DNA of 64,000 bases from Pseudomonadaceae bacterium (GCA_024743435.1 JANSWO010000001.1:248001-312000), one strand, 5' to 3'; positions 1 through 9,697 are shown, numbered from the stretch's first letter. Program-made: numbers and translations. Notes: generated from the letters alone by a model not told the origin.

Positions 1-1
1 C

Positions 2-73
2 GAGATTGAAGGCGCGAAAACCGATGACGTGCTGTCGCGACTGCTTGCTGACGTCGTAGCGCCGCGCCGATAG
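2..73 (+). CDS. C-terminal end of a MoxR-type AAA+ ATPase (partial)
   Basis: Only the last 23 codons are inside the window, ending in TAG. The tail (EIEGAKTDDVLSRLLADVV) resembles the C-terminal helix of MoxR-family AAA+ ATPases. The call leans on context: a DUF58 gene starts 10 bases downstream, and MoxR plus DUF58 is a standard pair in which the ATPase is thought to act as a chaperone for membrane-associated or metal-loaded complexes. No Walker motif is inside the window, so the family is inferred. Confidence 0.55.
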   Translation, partial: EIEGAKTDDVLSRLLADVVAPRR

Positions 74-83
74 GCTGCTGCAA

Positions 84-1433
84 GTGGCCTCAATTCGCCT
101 TCGACCCGGTACGCGTTTGATCTGGCTCGCCGCCGGCCTGGCTGTGCTGGCAATAGTTCTCGGCGATTTTTTCGTCATGCGGCTGTTGCTGGCGGCGGCG
201 TTCGGTTTGGCTGTATTCGATCTGCTGGGACTTTATCGAACCGGGCAGCTATCGATGAGCCGTCACCTCCCCGGCAGCTTGCCGGTAAACCGTGGTTCTG
301 ACGTTGAACTGTTCGTTGCTCACCATAGTGAGCGCGATGTGACCATCGAGTTGACCGATGAAGTGCCATTGGATGCCGATGTAGAAGGCCTGCCGCTGAC
401 GCTCACCATAGCGCCAGGTGAGCGAGCGGACGTTTCCTACACGCTGCTCCCCAAACGCCGGGGTGATGCCCAGTTTGGCGCGATTGCGGCGCTCATCGAA
501 TCGCCATTGGGGCTGTGGCAGCGTCGTCAACGTTACACAGGCCAACAAAGCATGCCTGAAGATGCTGACGAGTCTGACACGTCGCATGTCTCGACCGTGA
601 AGGTTTACCCGGACTTCTCGATCATCTCCGACTATCTGCACATGGTCAGTGACCTGCATCTGTCTCGAGCTGGTTTGCGCCTGGTGCCGCGCAGAGGCGA
701 AGGCCTGGAGTTTCACCAGCTGCGCGAATACCGCCAGGGTGATGCCATGCGCCAGATCGATTGGAAGGCTACCGCCCGTCGCCGCGACCTGATCTCTCGG
801 GAATATCAGGAGGAACGTGATCAGCATGTTTTCTTTCTTGTCGATAGCGGCCGTCGTATGCGAGCAAAGGATGGCCGTCTATCGCACTTTGATCACTCGC
901 TGAACGCATTGCTCCTGCTGAGCTACGTTGCCCTACGCCAGGGTGACAGCGTCAGCGTCCTAACCTTCGGCGGCGATTCACGCTTCATAGCTCCCCAGCG
1001 CGGTGTTGGCTCGATCAGTCAACTTCTCGGCGGGCTCTACGATGTGCACACGGCAGCGGCGGCGTCTGACTACATCGGCGCCGCTCAGGAAGCGCTGCGA
1101 TTGCAACGCAAACGCGCATTGGTGGTTCTGATCACAAACCTGCGAGAGGAAGATGCAGACCTCGCTCCGGCGCTGACCCAGCTTCGTCAGCGGCACCTCG
1201 TTTTGCTGGCGAACCTGCGAGAGCGGGTGCTGGATGAGCAGGCTGACCTCATGCCGGAAACTGTCGAGCAAGCGCTGACCGTTGCCGGTACCCATGATTA
1301 TCTGAAGCGGCGGGCGGACATCTGCAAGAAACTCGCGGCCGCGGCACACCTGCAGATCGATACCGTTCCTCAGCAGCTGCCGATCGCCGTGGTGAATGCT
1401 TACTGGCAGATCAAGCGCTCGGGCGCGCTGTAG
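84..1433 (+). CDS. DUF58 domain protein, membrane-anchored, MoxR partner
   Basis: 449 residues from a GTG start 10 bases after the preceding stop, so almost certainly in one operon with the MoxR-like gene. Two hydrophobic segments near residues 12-30 and 32-50 anchor the N-terminus. The DUF58 signature lies at about 207-230 (GLEFHQLREYRQGD, then RQIDWKATAR), followed by a von Willebrand A-like stretch (FFLVDSGRRM, about 250-259). Family members sit beside MoxR ATPases and VWA/transglutaminase proteins; their exact biochemical role is not settled. The usual following VWA and transglutaminase genes are absent: the next gene is convergent trpC. Family assignment is firm, function is not. Confidence 0.88.
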   Translation: MASIRLRPGTRLIWLAAGLAVLAIVLGDFFVMRLLLAAAFGLAVFDLLGLYRTGQLSMSRHLPGSLPVNRGSDVELFVAHHSERDVTIELTDEVPLDADVEGLPLTLTIAPGERADVSYTLLPKRRGDAQFGAIAALIESPLGLWQRRQRYTGQQSMPEDADESDTSHVSTVKVYPDFSIISDYLHMVSDLHLSRAGLRLVPRRGEGLEFHQLREYRQGDAMRQIDWKATARRRDLISREYQEERDQHVFFLVDSGRRMRAKDGRLSHFDHSLNALLLLSYVALRQGDSVSVLTFGGDSRFIAPQRGVGSISQLLGGLYDVHTAAAASDYIGAAQEALRLQRKRALVVLITNLREEDADLAPALTQLRQRHLVLLANLRERVLDEQADLMPETVEQALTVAGTHDYLKRRADICKKLAAAAHLQIDTVPQQLPIAVVNAYWQIKRSGAL

Positions 1434-1448
1434 CTGACGGGCAATATT

Positions 1449-1518
1449 GGGGTCAGAGTAAAGTGCCAGAGTAAGTGAGTAGTCGTTGCGGCCTACTCTG
1501 GCACTTTACTCTGACCCC
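1449..1518. repeat. REP-like perfect inverted repeat between convergent genes
   Basis: Two perfectly complementary 25-base arms (1449-1473 starting GGGGTCAGAGTAAAGTGCC, and 1494-1518) flank a 20-base loop. The GGGGTCAGAGTAAA motif resembles palindromes associated with REP-type Y1 tyrosine transposases (RAYT) in gammaproteobacteria. It lies in the 111-base gap between the convergent DUF58 and trpC genes, where it could also act as a bidirectional transcription end. No transposase is present nearby, so this would be a non-autonomous copy. Confidence 0.8.
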
Positions 1519-1544
1519 AGACAAACTCCAACGCGCGGATGCCG

Positions 1545-2333
1545 CTAGCGGCCGAACAGTCTCGCCAGCTCTTCGCCAGGATTTTCGGCGCGCATGAAGG
1601 CCTCGCCCACCAGAAACCCGTACACGCCACTCGTGAGCATCTGCTCAATGTCGGCGCGGCTGTGAATGCCACTTTCCGTTATGACTGCGGTGCCATCGGG
1701 AATCTTTGCGAGCAGTTGCTCGGTGGTCGACAGGTCGGTTTCAAAGGTCTTCAGGTTGCGGTTGTTGATGCCGACCATGCTCGGTTGCAACGATAGCGCT
1801 GCAGCGAGTTCCGCATCGTTGTGCACCTCGATCAGCACGTCCAACCCGAGGTTTCTGGCGCGATCGTAGAATACGGTGAGTTGCATAATGTCGAGAGCCG
1901 CGACGATCAGTAGCACACAGTCGGCGCCGAGCGCGCGCGCTTCGTTGATCTGGTAGTCACTGACAATGAAGTCTTTGCGCAGCACGGGTAGCGAACATGC
2001 CTCGCGCGCCTGTCGCAGGTAGTCATCGTGGCCCTGAAAATACTGCTCATCCGTTAACACGGACAAACAACACGCCCCGCCCAGCTCATAGCTGCGAGCA
2101 ATTTCCGCAGGTGCAAAGTGCTCCCGAATAACGCCTTTGGACGGCGATGCTTTCTTTACTTCGGCGATTACCGCTGGTTGTCTGGCGTTGATTCTGTGCT
2201 GAAGAGCGCTCGCAAAACCGCGAGTTTCCGGCAGCGTTGAGATCACCTCGTTCAGCTGTGCAAGCGAGCGTTGAGCCTTACGCTCCGCAACCTCGGTTGC
2301 CTTCGTTGCCAGTATGTCGTCGAGTACTGTCAT
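1545..2333 (-). CDS. trpC: Indole-3-glycerol phosphate synthase
   Basis: 262 residues, the usual length of a monofunctional TrpC. It closes the indole ring of 1-(2-carboxyphenylamino)-1-deoxyribulose 5-phosphate in tryptophan synthesis. Visible family blocks are [13 protein letters not shown] (catalytic lysine and phosphate region), [26 protein letters not shown] and VITESGIHS, in TIM-barrel order. Its ATG overlaps the trpD stop by four bases, so translation is probably coupled. It is the last gene of the leftward trp operon and is not fused to TrpF, unlike the enterobacterial protein. Confidence 0.97.
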   Translation of the reverse strand: MTVLDDILATKATEVAERKAQRSLAQLNEVISTLPETRGFASALQHRINARQPAVIAEVKKASPSKGVIREHFAPAEIARSYELGGACCLSVLTDEQYFQGHDDYLRQAREACSLPVLRKDFIVSDYQINEARALGADCVLLIVAALDIMQLTVFYDRARNLGLDVLIEVHNDAELAAALSLQPSMVGINNRNLKTFETDLSTTEQLLAKIPDGTAVITESGIHSRADIEQMLTSGVYGFLVGEAFMRAENPGEELARLFGR

Positions 2334-3358
2334 GTGGTTTCGGCCATGAGCGAGGAGATACGCGCGAGTTCTTTCAAACGTTCCTCCGCGAGTCCGGCAG
2401 AGATGGCATCGCTTGCCATAGCAACGCCATGTTTGATGCTGGGAGCTATCCCGGCTGCGTAGATCGCAGCACCGGCGTTGAAGGACACCAGTTCTGCAGC
2501 GGCACTATCGGGCTCGGTGAGCGATTGCTTCACCAGCCGCAGCGAGTCGGCGACGCTGGGTGCGTGTAGCTCATCCATCGACTGCGTGGACAGGCCGACG
2601 TCTTCGGGAGTTATCTCGTAGTCTTCGATAGCGCCGGCTCGCAGTTCCACGATCCTGCTTGGACCGGCCAGCGACAGCTCGTCCAGGCCGTTGCTGTGTA
2701 CAACCAACACGTGCTCGGCATCGAGCAGCGCGAGTACCTGGGCAATAGTTTCCTGTAGCTCTGCGCTGAAGATACCGATGACCTGTCGCTTCGCACCGGC
2801 GGGGTTGGTCATCGGTCCAAGAATGTTGAACAACGTGCGTACGCCCAGCGCCTTGCGCACGGGGCCAGCAAAGCGCATGGCGCTGTGATGAGCCTGGGCA
2901 AAGAGGAAGCCAACACCCACATCTTCAATGCAGCGGCCAACCTGTTGCGGGGTCAGCGCCAGAGAGACGCCTGCTGCTTCAAGAACGTCTGCGCTGCCGG
3001 ATTTACTCGACATGGCGCGGTTGCCGTGTTTCGCGACGTGAGCGCCGGTGGCTGCAACAACAAATGCGGCGGCTGTGGATACGTTGAAGAGCTTGGCGCC
3101 ACCGGAGCCGCCCGTGCCGCAGGTATCGACGAGATTCGGCAGATCCACTTCAACCCGGGTGGATGCCGCACGCATGGCCTTGGCTGCACCGGCGATCTCC
3201 TGGGGAGTTTCACCCTTGACGCGCAGTGCCATCAGCAGGCCACCGATCTGAGACTCAGCAAGCTCACCAGCCATCAGCTGGCCGAAGATCGCTTCAGACT
3301 CGTCGAGGCTTAAGTCGTTGCCGCCTGACAGGCGCTCTAGTGTGTCCGTGAGATTCAT
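2330..3358 (-). CDS. trpD: Anthranilate phosphoribosyltransferase
   Basis: 342 residues, normal for TrpD. It transfers phosphoribose from PRPP to anthranilate. The PRPP-binding glycine loop is [11 protein letters not shown], followed by NVSTAAAFV and [18 protein letters not shown], all hallmarks of the family. The start overlaps trpG by four bases and the stop overlaps trpC by four, so trpG-trpD-trpC form a tightly coupled unit. It is not fused to the amidotransferase, which is separate here as in pseudomonads. Confidence 0.97.
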   Translation of the reverse strand: MNLTDTLERLSGGNDLSLDESEAIFGQLMAGELAESQIGGLLMALRVKGETPQEIAGAAKAMRAASTRVEVDLPNLVDTCGTGGSGGAKLFNVSTAAAFVVAATGAHVAKHGNRAMSSKSGSADVLEAAGVSLALTPQQVGRCIEDVGVGFLFAQAHHSAMRFAGPVRKALGVRTLFNILGPMTNPAGAKRQVIGIFSAELQETIAQVLALLDAEHVLVVHSNGLDELSLAGPSRIVELRAGAIEDYEITPEDVGLSTQSMDELHAPSVADSLRLVKQSLTEPDSAAAELVSFNAGAAIYAAGIAPSIKHGVAMASDAISAGLAEERLKELARISSLMAETT

Positions 3359-3948
3359 GCCGCGCGCCTTGAGTGTGCGTTGAGGAAGTTGCCCAGCAGT
3401 TGCTTACCCACTTCGGTGAATAGCGACTCCGGATGAAACTGCACACCCTCGACATCGAGAGTCCGGTGTCGCATGCCCATGATTTCATCACGCTCTCCGT
3501 CTTTCTCTGTCCATGCGGTCACCTCAAAGCAGTCCGGCAGATTGGCCGCGCCGACAATCAGCGAGTGATAGCGGGTAGCTTGAAACGGGCTGGGCAGATC
3601 AGCGAACACGCCCTTGCCCTCGTGATGAATGGGTGATGTCTTGCCATGCATGATGTCGGTGGCGCGTAACACCTCGCCGCCAAACGCCTGACCGATGCTT
3701 TGATGCCCGAGGCATATCCCGAGGATTGGGATCTCGCCAGCGAAGCGCTCGACGCAAGGCACTGAAATGCCGGCTTCGCTGGGACTACACGGGCCCGGTG
3801 AAATGACAATCTTGTCCGGCGCCAGACGGCTGATTTCGTCCAGGCTAATCTCATCGTTGCGCGATACCTGCATCTGCGCACCCAGTTCGCCCAGGTACTG
3901 CACCACGTTGTAGGTAAAGCTGTCGTAGTTGTCGATGACCAGAATCAC
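3355..3948 (-). CDS. trpG: Anthranilate synthase component II (glutamine amidotransferase)
   Basis: 197 residues, class I glutamine amidotransferase. It supplies ammonia to TrpE and may also serve para-aminobenzoate synthase. N-terminal [18 protein letters not shown], nucleophile Cys79 in [15 protein letters not shown], the HGKTSPI segment and the catalytic GVQFHPES His/Glu are all present. It is separated from trpE by an ion-channel gene; the 91-base gap upstream is the largest in this half of the operon, so a secondary promoter there is possible though none is clear. trpG and pabA products cannot be told apart by sequence; the trpDC neighbours decide the name. Confidence 0.95.
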   Translation of the reverse strand: MILVIDNYDSFTYNVVQYLGELGAQMQVSRNDEISLDEISRLAPDKIVISPGPCSPSEAGISVPCVERFAGEIPILGICLGHQSIGQAFGGEVLRATDIMHGKTSPIHHEGKGVFADLPSPFQATRYHSLIVGAANLPDCFEVTAWTEKDGERDEIMGMRHRTLDVEGVQFHPESLFTEVGKQLLGNFLNAHSRRAA

Positions 3949-4039
3949 GGCGTTCGCCCATTCGATCGATTGTGGGGCGGGCAGTGTAGCCGAGCCGCAT
4001 CCACAGCGTCATCGGTCAGGAGGCCAGATCGGGTCCGAC

Positions 4040-4864
4040 TCAGTCTGCTTTGTCGCCGCGATGATGTTCATCGCTGGCTTCGAGCTGGGTTTGCAGGCGC
4101 ACGAGCGCCCGCTGGGTTTCGCGTAGCTCGATCAAAATCTCTTCTCGATTGGGTGGTGTCGTGATCTCCCGGAGCTGTTCTGCTTTGGCCTCGTCCAGAC
4201 TGTTAAGCACCACGGCAATGAACAGGTTGATAACGACAAATGTGCCGAGCACAACGAAGCTGACGAAGAACACCCAGGCAAACGGCATACCCGCCATGGC
4301 GTTGTACATCACGTCAGTCCAGTCCTCGAGCGTGACGATTCGAAACAGGGTCAGTAAAGAAATCCCAAGCGTTTCCCAGTGCACCGGATCGATCTCGTGA
4401 AACAGGTGGTAGCCGGCGACGCCGTAGACATAGAAGAGGATGGACAGAAGGATCACCACGTTGCCAACGGCGGGCACCGAGTACATCAGCGTGGAGACGA
4501 TCAGCCTCAGCCCAGGCAGGGTCGACACGAGGCGCAATACCCGTAGCAGCCGCGCCAGCCGCGCGATCATAGCCAGGTTGCCTGTCGCCGGCAGGAGGCT
4601 GATGACAATGATGCTGAAGTCGAAGATGTTCCAACCGCTTTTGAAGTAGTTCTGGATCGATGGTGCGTGCGCAGCCATCTTGAGAACCGCCTCGACGATG
4701 AAGATCGCCAGGAACAGAAAGTTGAGAGCCTCGAATAGAGCGAAGTAGCGATCGTGCAGATATTCAGAGGTATCGAGGCCGATCACGATGGCGTTGATCA
4801 CGATGACGGCGGTGATGCCGTGGCTGAACCACTTAGCGTCGACGATGCGTTTAGCCCACTCCAT
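4040..4864 (-). CDS. Voltage-gated cation channel of the bacterial NaChBac type, with an acidic, calcium-like selectivity filter
   Basis: 274 residues, one six-helix domain of the kind that assembles as a tetramer. S1-S3 lie between about 13 and 92. S4 (about 100-112) carries arginines at 102, 105, 108 and 111, spaced every third residue as in a voltage sensor. The S4-S5 linker and S5 follow, with the pore loop at 170-185 and S6 at about 196-222. The filter is TLEDWTD (178-184). NavAb has TLESWSM, and its engineered calcium-selective form CavAb has TLDDWSD, so the two extra aspartates suggest calcium preference (inference). Residues 240-263 look like the C-terminal coiled coil seen in this family. 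The gene begins 8 bases after the trpE stop, inside the trp operon. Confidence 0.92.
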   Translation of the reverse strand: MEWAKRIVDAKWFSHGITAVIVINAIVIGLDTSEYLHDRYFALFEALNFLFLAIFIVEAVLKMAAHAPSIQNYFKSGWNIFDFSIIVISLLPATGNLAMIARLARLLRVLRLVSTLPGLRLIVSTLMYSVPAVGNVVILLSILFYVYGVAGYHLFHEIDPVHWETLGISLLTLFRIVTLEDWTDVMYNAMAGMPFAWVFFVSFVVLGTFVVINLFIAVVLNSLDEAKAEQLREITTPPNREEILIELRETQRALVRLQTQLEASDEHHRGDKAD

Positions 4865-4872
4865 CGCGGGGC

Positions 4873-6378
4873 TTACGCGTCTGGCTCGAGGTTAATCAGC
4901 CCGCTTTCGGCCATGGCTGCTGCACGAAAGATCGCGCGGCCTTTGTTCATGCTTTCCTTCCATTCAAGTCGAGGTACGGAGTCTGTGACCACGCCCCCGC
5001 CAGCCTGAATGTAGAGCTTGCCGTCTTTGATGACCGCGGTGCGAATCGCGATGGCCATATCCATGTTGCCGGCCCAGGCGAGGTAGCCCACCGCGCCGCC
5101 GTAGATGCCGCGTTTGACCGGTTCCAGCTCGTCGATGATCTCCATCGCTCGAATCTTCGGGGCGCCGGACAAGGTGCCGACCGGCAGGGTTGCGCGCAGC
5201 ACATCCAGCGCCGACAGGCCTTCGTTTAACTTTCCAACCACGTTGGAACACATATGCATCACGTGGGAGTAACGCTCGATGATGAACTGGTCAGTAACTT
5301 CTACGGAGCCGATCTGCGCCACTCGGCCGACATCGTTGCGACCGAGGTCGATCAGCATCAAGTGTTCCGCAATCTCCTTCGGATCGGCGAGCAGCTCGGC
5401 TTCCAGCGCGAGATCTTCTTCCTCTGTGTGACCGCGGCGGCGGGTGCCGGCGAGTGGCCGGTTGGTAATCTCGCCGTCTTCGACCCGCGCCAGTATCTCA
5501 GGTGATGAACTCACGATCTGAAAGTCCGCCAGGTCCATGAAGTACATGTAGGGTGAGGGATTCAGCGAACGCAGCGCTCGGTAGAGGTTGATCGGCGGCG
5601 CCGAGAAGGTGGTGTGCATGCGCTGGGCCAGCACGACCTGCATGACATCGCCGGCTCGCGTGTACTCGCGGATGCGCTCGACCGAGTCTTTGAACGCCTG
5701 CTCGCCGAATTCACTGGTGAAGTCGGTTTCAGCGACGGCTGCATTTGCACCCGTTGCAGGTAGAGCGGGCACGGCGTTAACCAGCGTCTCCGCAAGGCTT
5801 TGTAGCCGCTGGTTAGCCACTTCGAACGCATCGGGTAGCTCTGGATCGATACAACTGATCAGTTGCATCCGGCCGCGCAGATTGTCAAAGACAACCACGT
5901 CTTCGCTGAGCATCAGCACGATATCCGGTGTGCCCATTGTGTCCTGCGGCGTCGAATCGCGTAGCCGGCGTTCGACGTAGCGAACCGTGTCGTAGCCAAA
6001 GTAACCCACCAGGCCACCGTGAAAACGTGGCAGTTCCGGCAGTTCCGGAACTCGGTAGCGAGCTTTGAACGATTCGACAAAAGCAGTGGGGTCATCGGTT
6101 TCAACGGTCTCGACAACCTCGTCGTCGATCTCGACGGTGACGAGATGGCCTATCGCCTTGACGATGGTTCGAGCAGGCAGCCCGATGATGGAATAGCGCC
6201 CCCATTTCTCGCCACCCTGGGCGGATTCAAGCAGGTATGAATAGGGGCCCTGTGCCAACTTCAAGTAGACCGACAGCGGGGTGTCCAGATCCGCGAGCAC
6301 CTCGACGCACACAGGAATTCGATTAAACCCCTCGCTTGCGTAACGGTTGAAGTCTGCTTCGGCGATCAGGCGTTTCAT
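4873..6378 (-). CDS. trpE: Anthranilate synthase component I
   Basis: 501 residues. Converts chorismate to anthranilate with ammonia from TrpG. The N-terminal LLES motif (about 49-52), part of the tryptophan feedback site, is present, so the enzyme is probably inhibited by tryptophan. The C-terminal chorismate-binding domain shows [42 protein letters not shown] and [20 protein letters not shown]. The last block helps separate TrpE from isochorismate synthases. It follows gph after 93 bases that hold a small hairpin, and is followed by the channel gene and trpGDC. Confidence 0.96.
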   Translation of the reverse strand: MKRLIAEADFNRYASEGFNRIPVCVEVLADLDTPLSVYLKLAQGPYSYLLESAQGGEKWGRYSIIGLPARTIVKAIGHLVTVEIDDEVVETVETDDPTAFVESFKARYRVPELPELPRFHGGLVGYFGYDTVRYVERRLRDSTPQDTMGTPDIVLMLSEDVVVFDNLRGRMQLISCIDPELPDAFEVANQRLQSLAETLVNAVPALPATGANAAVAETDFTSEFGEQAFKDSVERIREYTRAGDVMQVVLAQRMHTTFSAPPINLYRALRSLNPSPYMYFMDLADFQIVSSSPEILARVEDGEITNRPLAGTRRRGHTEEEDLALEAELLADPKEIAEHLMLIDLGRNDVGRVAQIGSVEVTDQFIIERYSHVMHMCSNVVGKLNEGLSALDVLRATLPVGTLSGAPKIRAMEIIDELEPVKRGIYGGAVGYLAWAGNMDMAIAIRTAVIKDGKLYIQAGGGVVTDSVPRLEWKESMNKGRAIFRAAAMAESGLINLEPDA

Positions 6379-6418
6379 GTCGGCGGTGTCGCTGTTCCTG
6401 TCTGACGCGGCGCGCCGG

Positions 6419-6439
6419 GCGTTGCTGTCGTCGCAACGC
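6419..6439 (-). other. Small hairpin between gph and trpE
   Basis: Seven-base perfect arms (GCGTTGC at 6419-6425, GCAACGC at 6433-6439) with a 7-base loop, in the only sizeable gap before trpE. No run of T follows on the coding strand and no tryptophan-rich leader peptide is visible, so it is not a classical trp attenuator. It may be a pausing, processing or mRNA-stability element. Confidence 0.35.
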
Positions 6440-6471
6440 GGGTGGATGGTTATCGGATGCCAGCGCGAAAG

Positions 6472-7143
6472 TTAAAGAAGCTCGGTGAGCGAATCAATCA
6501 CCGCGTCGCCGCCCAACTCATGCGGATCAACGCCCATGTTGTAGCCATAGCTCACCACAACAACCTCGCAGCCTGCCGCGCGCGCGCAACCGACATCGGG
6601 CGGCGCGTCGCCCACAAAGAGCGCATCCCCAGGCATCACGCCGAGCCGCTCGCAGGCAAGCAGCGCTGGGTCGGGCGCAGGCTTTGGCGTGGCGCTGCTC
6701 TCGTGACCGACAACCGTGGCAAATTCGTCGATCAAGCTGAGCTGCTCCAGCACCGACAGGCTGAGGTTTAGGTACTTGTTCGTCACAACGGCGAGTTTGG
6801 CGCCGCGCGCGTTGAGCGTGCTGAGTGCTTCACGAACGCCATCATAGGGCTGGCTATGGTCAGCAATATGAGCATTGTAGTAGCTCATGAAGCAATCGAG
6901 CATAGCCTGGTCAGGTTCGGTGTATCCGCAGTCCGGAGCCTTATCGATCGCGCTCTGCAGTAGCCGCCGGGACCCGTGGCCAACCCAGAGTCGCGTCATG
7001 GCCTCGTCCACCTCTGCCATGCCGAACTCGAGCAGGGTTACGTTGAGCGCGCGATGTATATCCGGGGCGCTGTCGATCAACGTGCCATCCAGGTCGAACA
7101 GATAGGCGGGATAGTCCTTGAGCTGGCCAAGCGCTGCGCTCAC
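6472..7143 (-). CDS. gph: Phosphoglycolate phosphatase (HAD family)
   Basis: 223 residues. Dephosphorylates 2-phosphoglycolate, for example from repair of oxidised DNA ends. HAD motif I is [14 protein letters not shown], motif II is [10 protein letters not shown], and motifs III/IV are [15 protein letters not shown] and [17 protein letters not shown] helical cap lies between motifs I and II, typical of the Gph/PhnX subclass. It overlaps rpe by four bases and precedes trpE, the gene order rpe-gph-trpE known from pseudomonads. Substrate is assigned by family and context; related HAD phosphatases are promiscuous. Confidence 0.92.
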   Translation of the reverse strand: MSAALGQLKDYPAYLFDLDGTLIDSAPDIHRALNVTLLEFGMAEVDEAMTRLWVGHGSRRLLQSAIDKAPDCGYTEPDQAMLDCFMSYYNAHIADHSQPYDGVREALSTLNARGAKLAVVTNKYLNLSLSVLEQLSLIDEFATVVGHESSATPKPAPDPALLACERLGVMPGDALFVGDAPPDVGCARAAGCEVVVVSYGYNMGVDPHELGGDAVIDSLTELL

Positions 7144-7796
7144 GAGAGAGCTGCGCGCATGTCATTGATGGTGGCTTCATAGTCGTCGCTGCCGAAGATG
7201 GCCGAGCCCGCAACAAATGTGTCAGCGCCGGCTTCAGCCGCAAGGGCGATGTTATCGGTTTTGATGCCGCCGTCGATCTGTAGCCGGATATCCCGGCCGC
7301 TCGCGTCGATCAGCGCTCGTGCTTGCCTCAGTTTGGCCAGGCTCGTCGGGATAAACGACTGCCCCCCGAACCCCGGGTTGACCGACATGATCAGTACGAG
7401 GTCGACGAGTTCCAGAACCTCCGGCAGGACAGTCAGGGGCGTTGCCGGATTGAATACGATGCCGGGTTTCGCGCCCCCCTCGGCGATCATGGCGAGCGTT
7501 CGGTGCAGGTGCTCGGTGCTTTCCGGGTGCACGCTGATGTAGCTCGCGCCTGCATCCAGAAAATCGCCAATGAGACGGTCCACCGGTTTCACCATCAGGT
7601 GCACGTCCCAGATGGCATCAATGTGCTTGCGTAGCGATTCGAGAACCAGCGGACCGATCGACAGGTTCGGTACGTAGTGATTGTCCATCACATCGAAGTG
7701 AATGATGTCCGCGCCGGCATTGAGCACGTTGCGGACTTCATCGCCCAGGTAGGCGAAATCCGCCGCGAGGATGGAAGGTGCGATCCAGTTGTTCAT
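7140..7796 (-). CDS. rpe: Ribulose-phosphate 3-epimerase
   Basis: 218 residues from the ATG at 7796; a longer in-frame reading to a TTG at 7862 adds 22 residues with no family resemblance, so the ATG is preferred. Interconverts ribulose 5-phosphate and xylulose 5-phosphate in the pentose phosphate pathway. Blocks seen: [28 protein letters not shown] (metal and substrate residues), [13 protein letters not shown] and [11 protein letters not shown]. First gene of the leftward rpe-gph-trp operon; its promoter must lie in the short space shared with the divergent DUF3530-like gene. Confidence 0.95.
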   Translation of the reverse strand: MNNWIAPSILAADFAYLGDEVRNVLNAGADIIHFDVMDNHYVPNLSIGPLVLESLRKHIDAIWDVHLMVKPVDRLIGDFLDAGASYISVHPESTEHLHRTLAMIAEGGAKPGIVFNPATPLTVLPEVLELVDLVLIMSVNPGFGGQSFIPTSLAKLRQARALIDASGRDIRLQIDGGIKTDNIALAAEAGADTFVAGSAIFGSDDYEATINDMRAALS

Positions 7797-7864
7797 GGCG
7801 GCGCATTCTACGCGTCGATCCTGGCAAAGCCATCGCATCGACAAGCTTCTTCTACACTCCAAGC

Positions 7865-8857
7865 ATGGAACGGATGAAATATCGGCATCGACGCTGCCGC
7901 GAGCAGTGCGTTCTCGCGCGAGCAGGGCGGCGGACGTGGGGCCTGTTGGCCTTCAGTCTTATTGGCCTGGCCGCGACAGCCGTTGCTGAGGAAGCGCCAA
8001 GCGACGAGGCGGCAGATCCCGAGCCAGTTGTGCGCTACGCGACCTTCGATCGTCAAGCCGATAGATCGGAGCTGCTAGCGGGCGCGCTGCCAGATGACGA
8101 GGTAGTGGTTGCTGGCGAGGCAGACGAGCGTCACTGGCGCGTCTACCGAACCGCCTCTGCGGCGCCGCATGGCGTTGTGGTACTGGCTACAGCAGCGAAT
8201 CAACCGCCGGAAGCGATGTCGGTGCAAACGGTTCGCACGCTTTTGCCACGATCTGGCTGGAGTACGCTGACGCTCGCGCTGCCAGTTCAGCCTGGCTTGC
8301 GCAGCCCGCCTCGGCAGCGGCCAACCAAAGGTAACGGCCCGGCGGCTGATGCGTCGGAGGATTCCCAATCTGGTGATGGCGAAGCTGAAGCCGACGAAGA
8401 GCCGGGTGACCAACGCCAGCGACGCGAGCCTGTTCCTTTTGATCGTGGCCCGCTGGATGCCCACAACGAGGGCCTTTTGTCCGAGCACAGGCGGCAGGTG
8501 AGCGACCGTCTGCGAGATGCTGTCGCCGATGCCAGAACGCGCGCTCAAGGACAGGTTGTGGTGGTTATGGCGTCCGGTATGGCTGCTAGTGAGATTGCGG
8601 TCAGTGGTGCTGATCTTGGCGCCGACGCCGTCGTGTTGGTGGATCTCGACGTTGCGGGAGCCGGGCGGGAGTCGCTACGTCGGGCCCTGGCTGAACTCGA
8701 CATACCGGCGCTCATCCTTCAGCACGCACCCTATCGCTGGCGTCCCGAACACCGGCTTGGACCGCGAGTAGAGATGCATCTGATGCCGATGCGTTCGGAA
8801 GCGCGTCTTGCGCGACGCGTTGCGGGTTATCTAAAGCGCAACTACGGCGCGCGATAG
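7865..8857 (+). CDS. DUF3530-like exported protein of the alpha/beta-hydrolase fold
   Basis: 330 residues from ATG 7865; a second ATG at 7874 is equally possible and no strong ribosome site decides. A positively charged N-terminus followed by a hydrophobic stretch ending near AVAEE suggests a signal peptide or anchor. The centre has a long acidic, low-complexity insert (about residues 135-185) between two hydrolase-like halves: [14 protein letters not shown] with [14 protein letters not shown], and [13 protein letters not shown]. The nucleophile-elbow serine of classical hydrolases is not obvious. The pattern matches DUF3530 proteins, common in gammaproteobacteria and of unknown function. Confidence 0.72.
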   Translation: MERMKYRHRRCREQCVLARAGRRTWGLLAFSLIGLAATAVAEEAPSDEAADPEPVVRYATFDRQADRSELLAGALPDDEVVVAGEADERHWRVYRTASAAPHGVVVLATAANQPPEAMSVQTVRTLLPRSGWSTLTLALPVQPGLRSPPRQRPTKGNGPAADASEDSQSGDGEAEADEEPGDQRQRREPVPFDRGPLDAHNEGLLSEHRRQVSDRLRDAVADARTRAQGQVVVVMASGMAASEIAVSGADLGADAVVLVDLDVAGAGRESLRRALAELDIPALILQHAPYRWRPEHRLGPRVEMHLMPMRSEARLARRVAGYLKRNYGAR

Positions 8858-8866
8858 CTCATCGGC

Positions 8867-9697
8867 TCAGTCGCCCGCGCTTAGCAATTCGAATGCATCT
8901 CGCAGTTCGTTCAACTTTAGCTCTGCTTGTTTAACCTCAGCGGCGCTGGCTTCGGGCATTCGGTCGGGATGCCAGCGAGCAACTTGCCTGCGATAGGCGA
9001 GCTTGATGTCGTCCTGATCGGCGGCGTCATCGATGCCGAGCAGCGCGCGCGCATCGCGATTGGGAGATTGCCGGCCAGCTTGCTGCCTGTGTTTCAGGCG
9101 CACGAAAGTGGCGTCTACGTGTGCTTCCGACAGTCCCAGGCTATCGGCCAGCTCGAGCAAGGTTGGTCGCGTGTTGCGGGCAGGAGATATCAGGCTGAGC
9201 GCGCACATTGATTCGAGCACCATGTCGTCCAGAAGCTGCCTGTCTTCGATGATGTTCTGACACGAAGCGCCAAGCATCGGCCAGTTTGGAGCTGGGGTTT
9301 TGCCTTCCCGAAACCAGGTAATCGCCTGGGAGCGATCAAAGCTGCTGAAGCCCAGCCGCTTGATCAAATGATCTACATAGTCGATGTGAGCCGGTAGCAC
9401 CACGCCTTCGCACTTGGCGAGCCGGCCCAGCGCGGTAAACGCAAAGCGCATGTGAGGGTGGGGTTGGCCGCGCTGGCGCAATCGTCGGCACAGGCGTTTG
9501 ACGCCCCCCAGACGCAAAAGCCAGCGAACGCCGCTTTGACACATCCAGGCGACGGCGATGCCAGCCAGTGCGTAGAGCGCTATGGACCTCAGGTCCGGTG
9601 GCGACAGGATGTAACCGGCAACCGCGCCAATAGCGGCAGCCAACGCCCTATCGCGAGGCGAGCGTGTCTTTGCGTGTTGCGGTTGTGGGCGCACCAT
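8867..9697 (-). CDS. DjlA-like membrane-anchored J-domain co-chaperone
   Basis: 276 residues. N-terminal hydrophobic segments (about 20-60) anchor the protein, a TerB-like helical domain covers about 75-190, and a J domain occupies about 214-276 with the essential HPD tripeptide at 243-245 (ARWHPDRM). This order, membrane segment, TerB, J domain, is that of DjlA, which recruits DnaK to the inner membrane. Nine bases separate its stop from the convergent DUF3530-like gene. The N-terminus differs from enterobacterial DjlA in having two rather than one hydrophobic stretch, so it is called DjlA-like. Confidence 0.82.
   Translation of the reverse strand: MVRPQPQHAKTRSPRDRALAAAIGAVAGYILSPPDLRSIALYALAGIAVAWMCQSGVRWLLRLGGVKRLCRRLRQRGQPHPHMRFAFTALGRLAKCEGVVLPAHIDYVDHLIKRLGFSSFDRSQAITWFREGKTPAPNWPMLGASCQNIIEDRQLLDDMVLESMCALSLISPARNTRPTLLELADSLGLSEAHVDATFVRLKHRQQAGRQSPNRDARALLGIDDAADQDDIKLAYRRQVARWHPDRMPEASAAEVKQAELKLNELRDAFELLSAGD

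Noticed and set aside
249-827. Leftward reading of 192 residues opposite the DUF58 gene
   Set aside because: Antisense to the conserved DUF58 signature; no domain recognised.
6379-6471. trp attenuator before trpE
   Set aside because: There is a hairpin but no leader peptide with tandem Trp codons and no T run.
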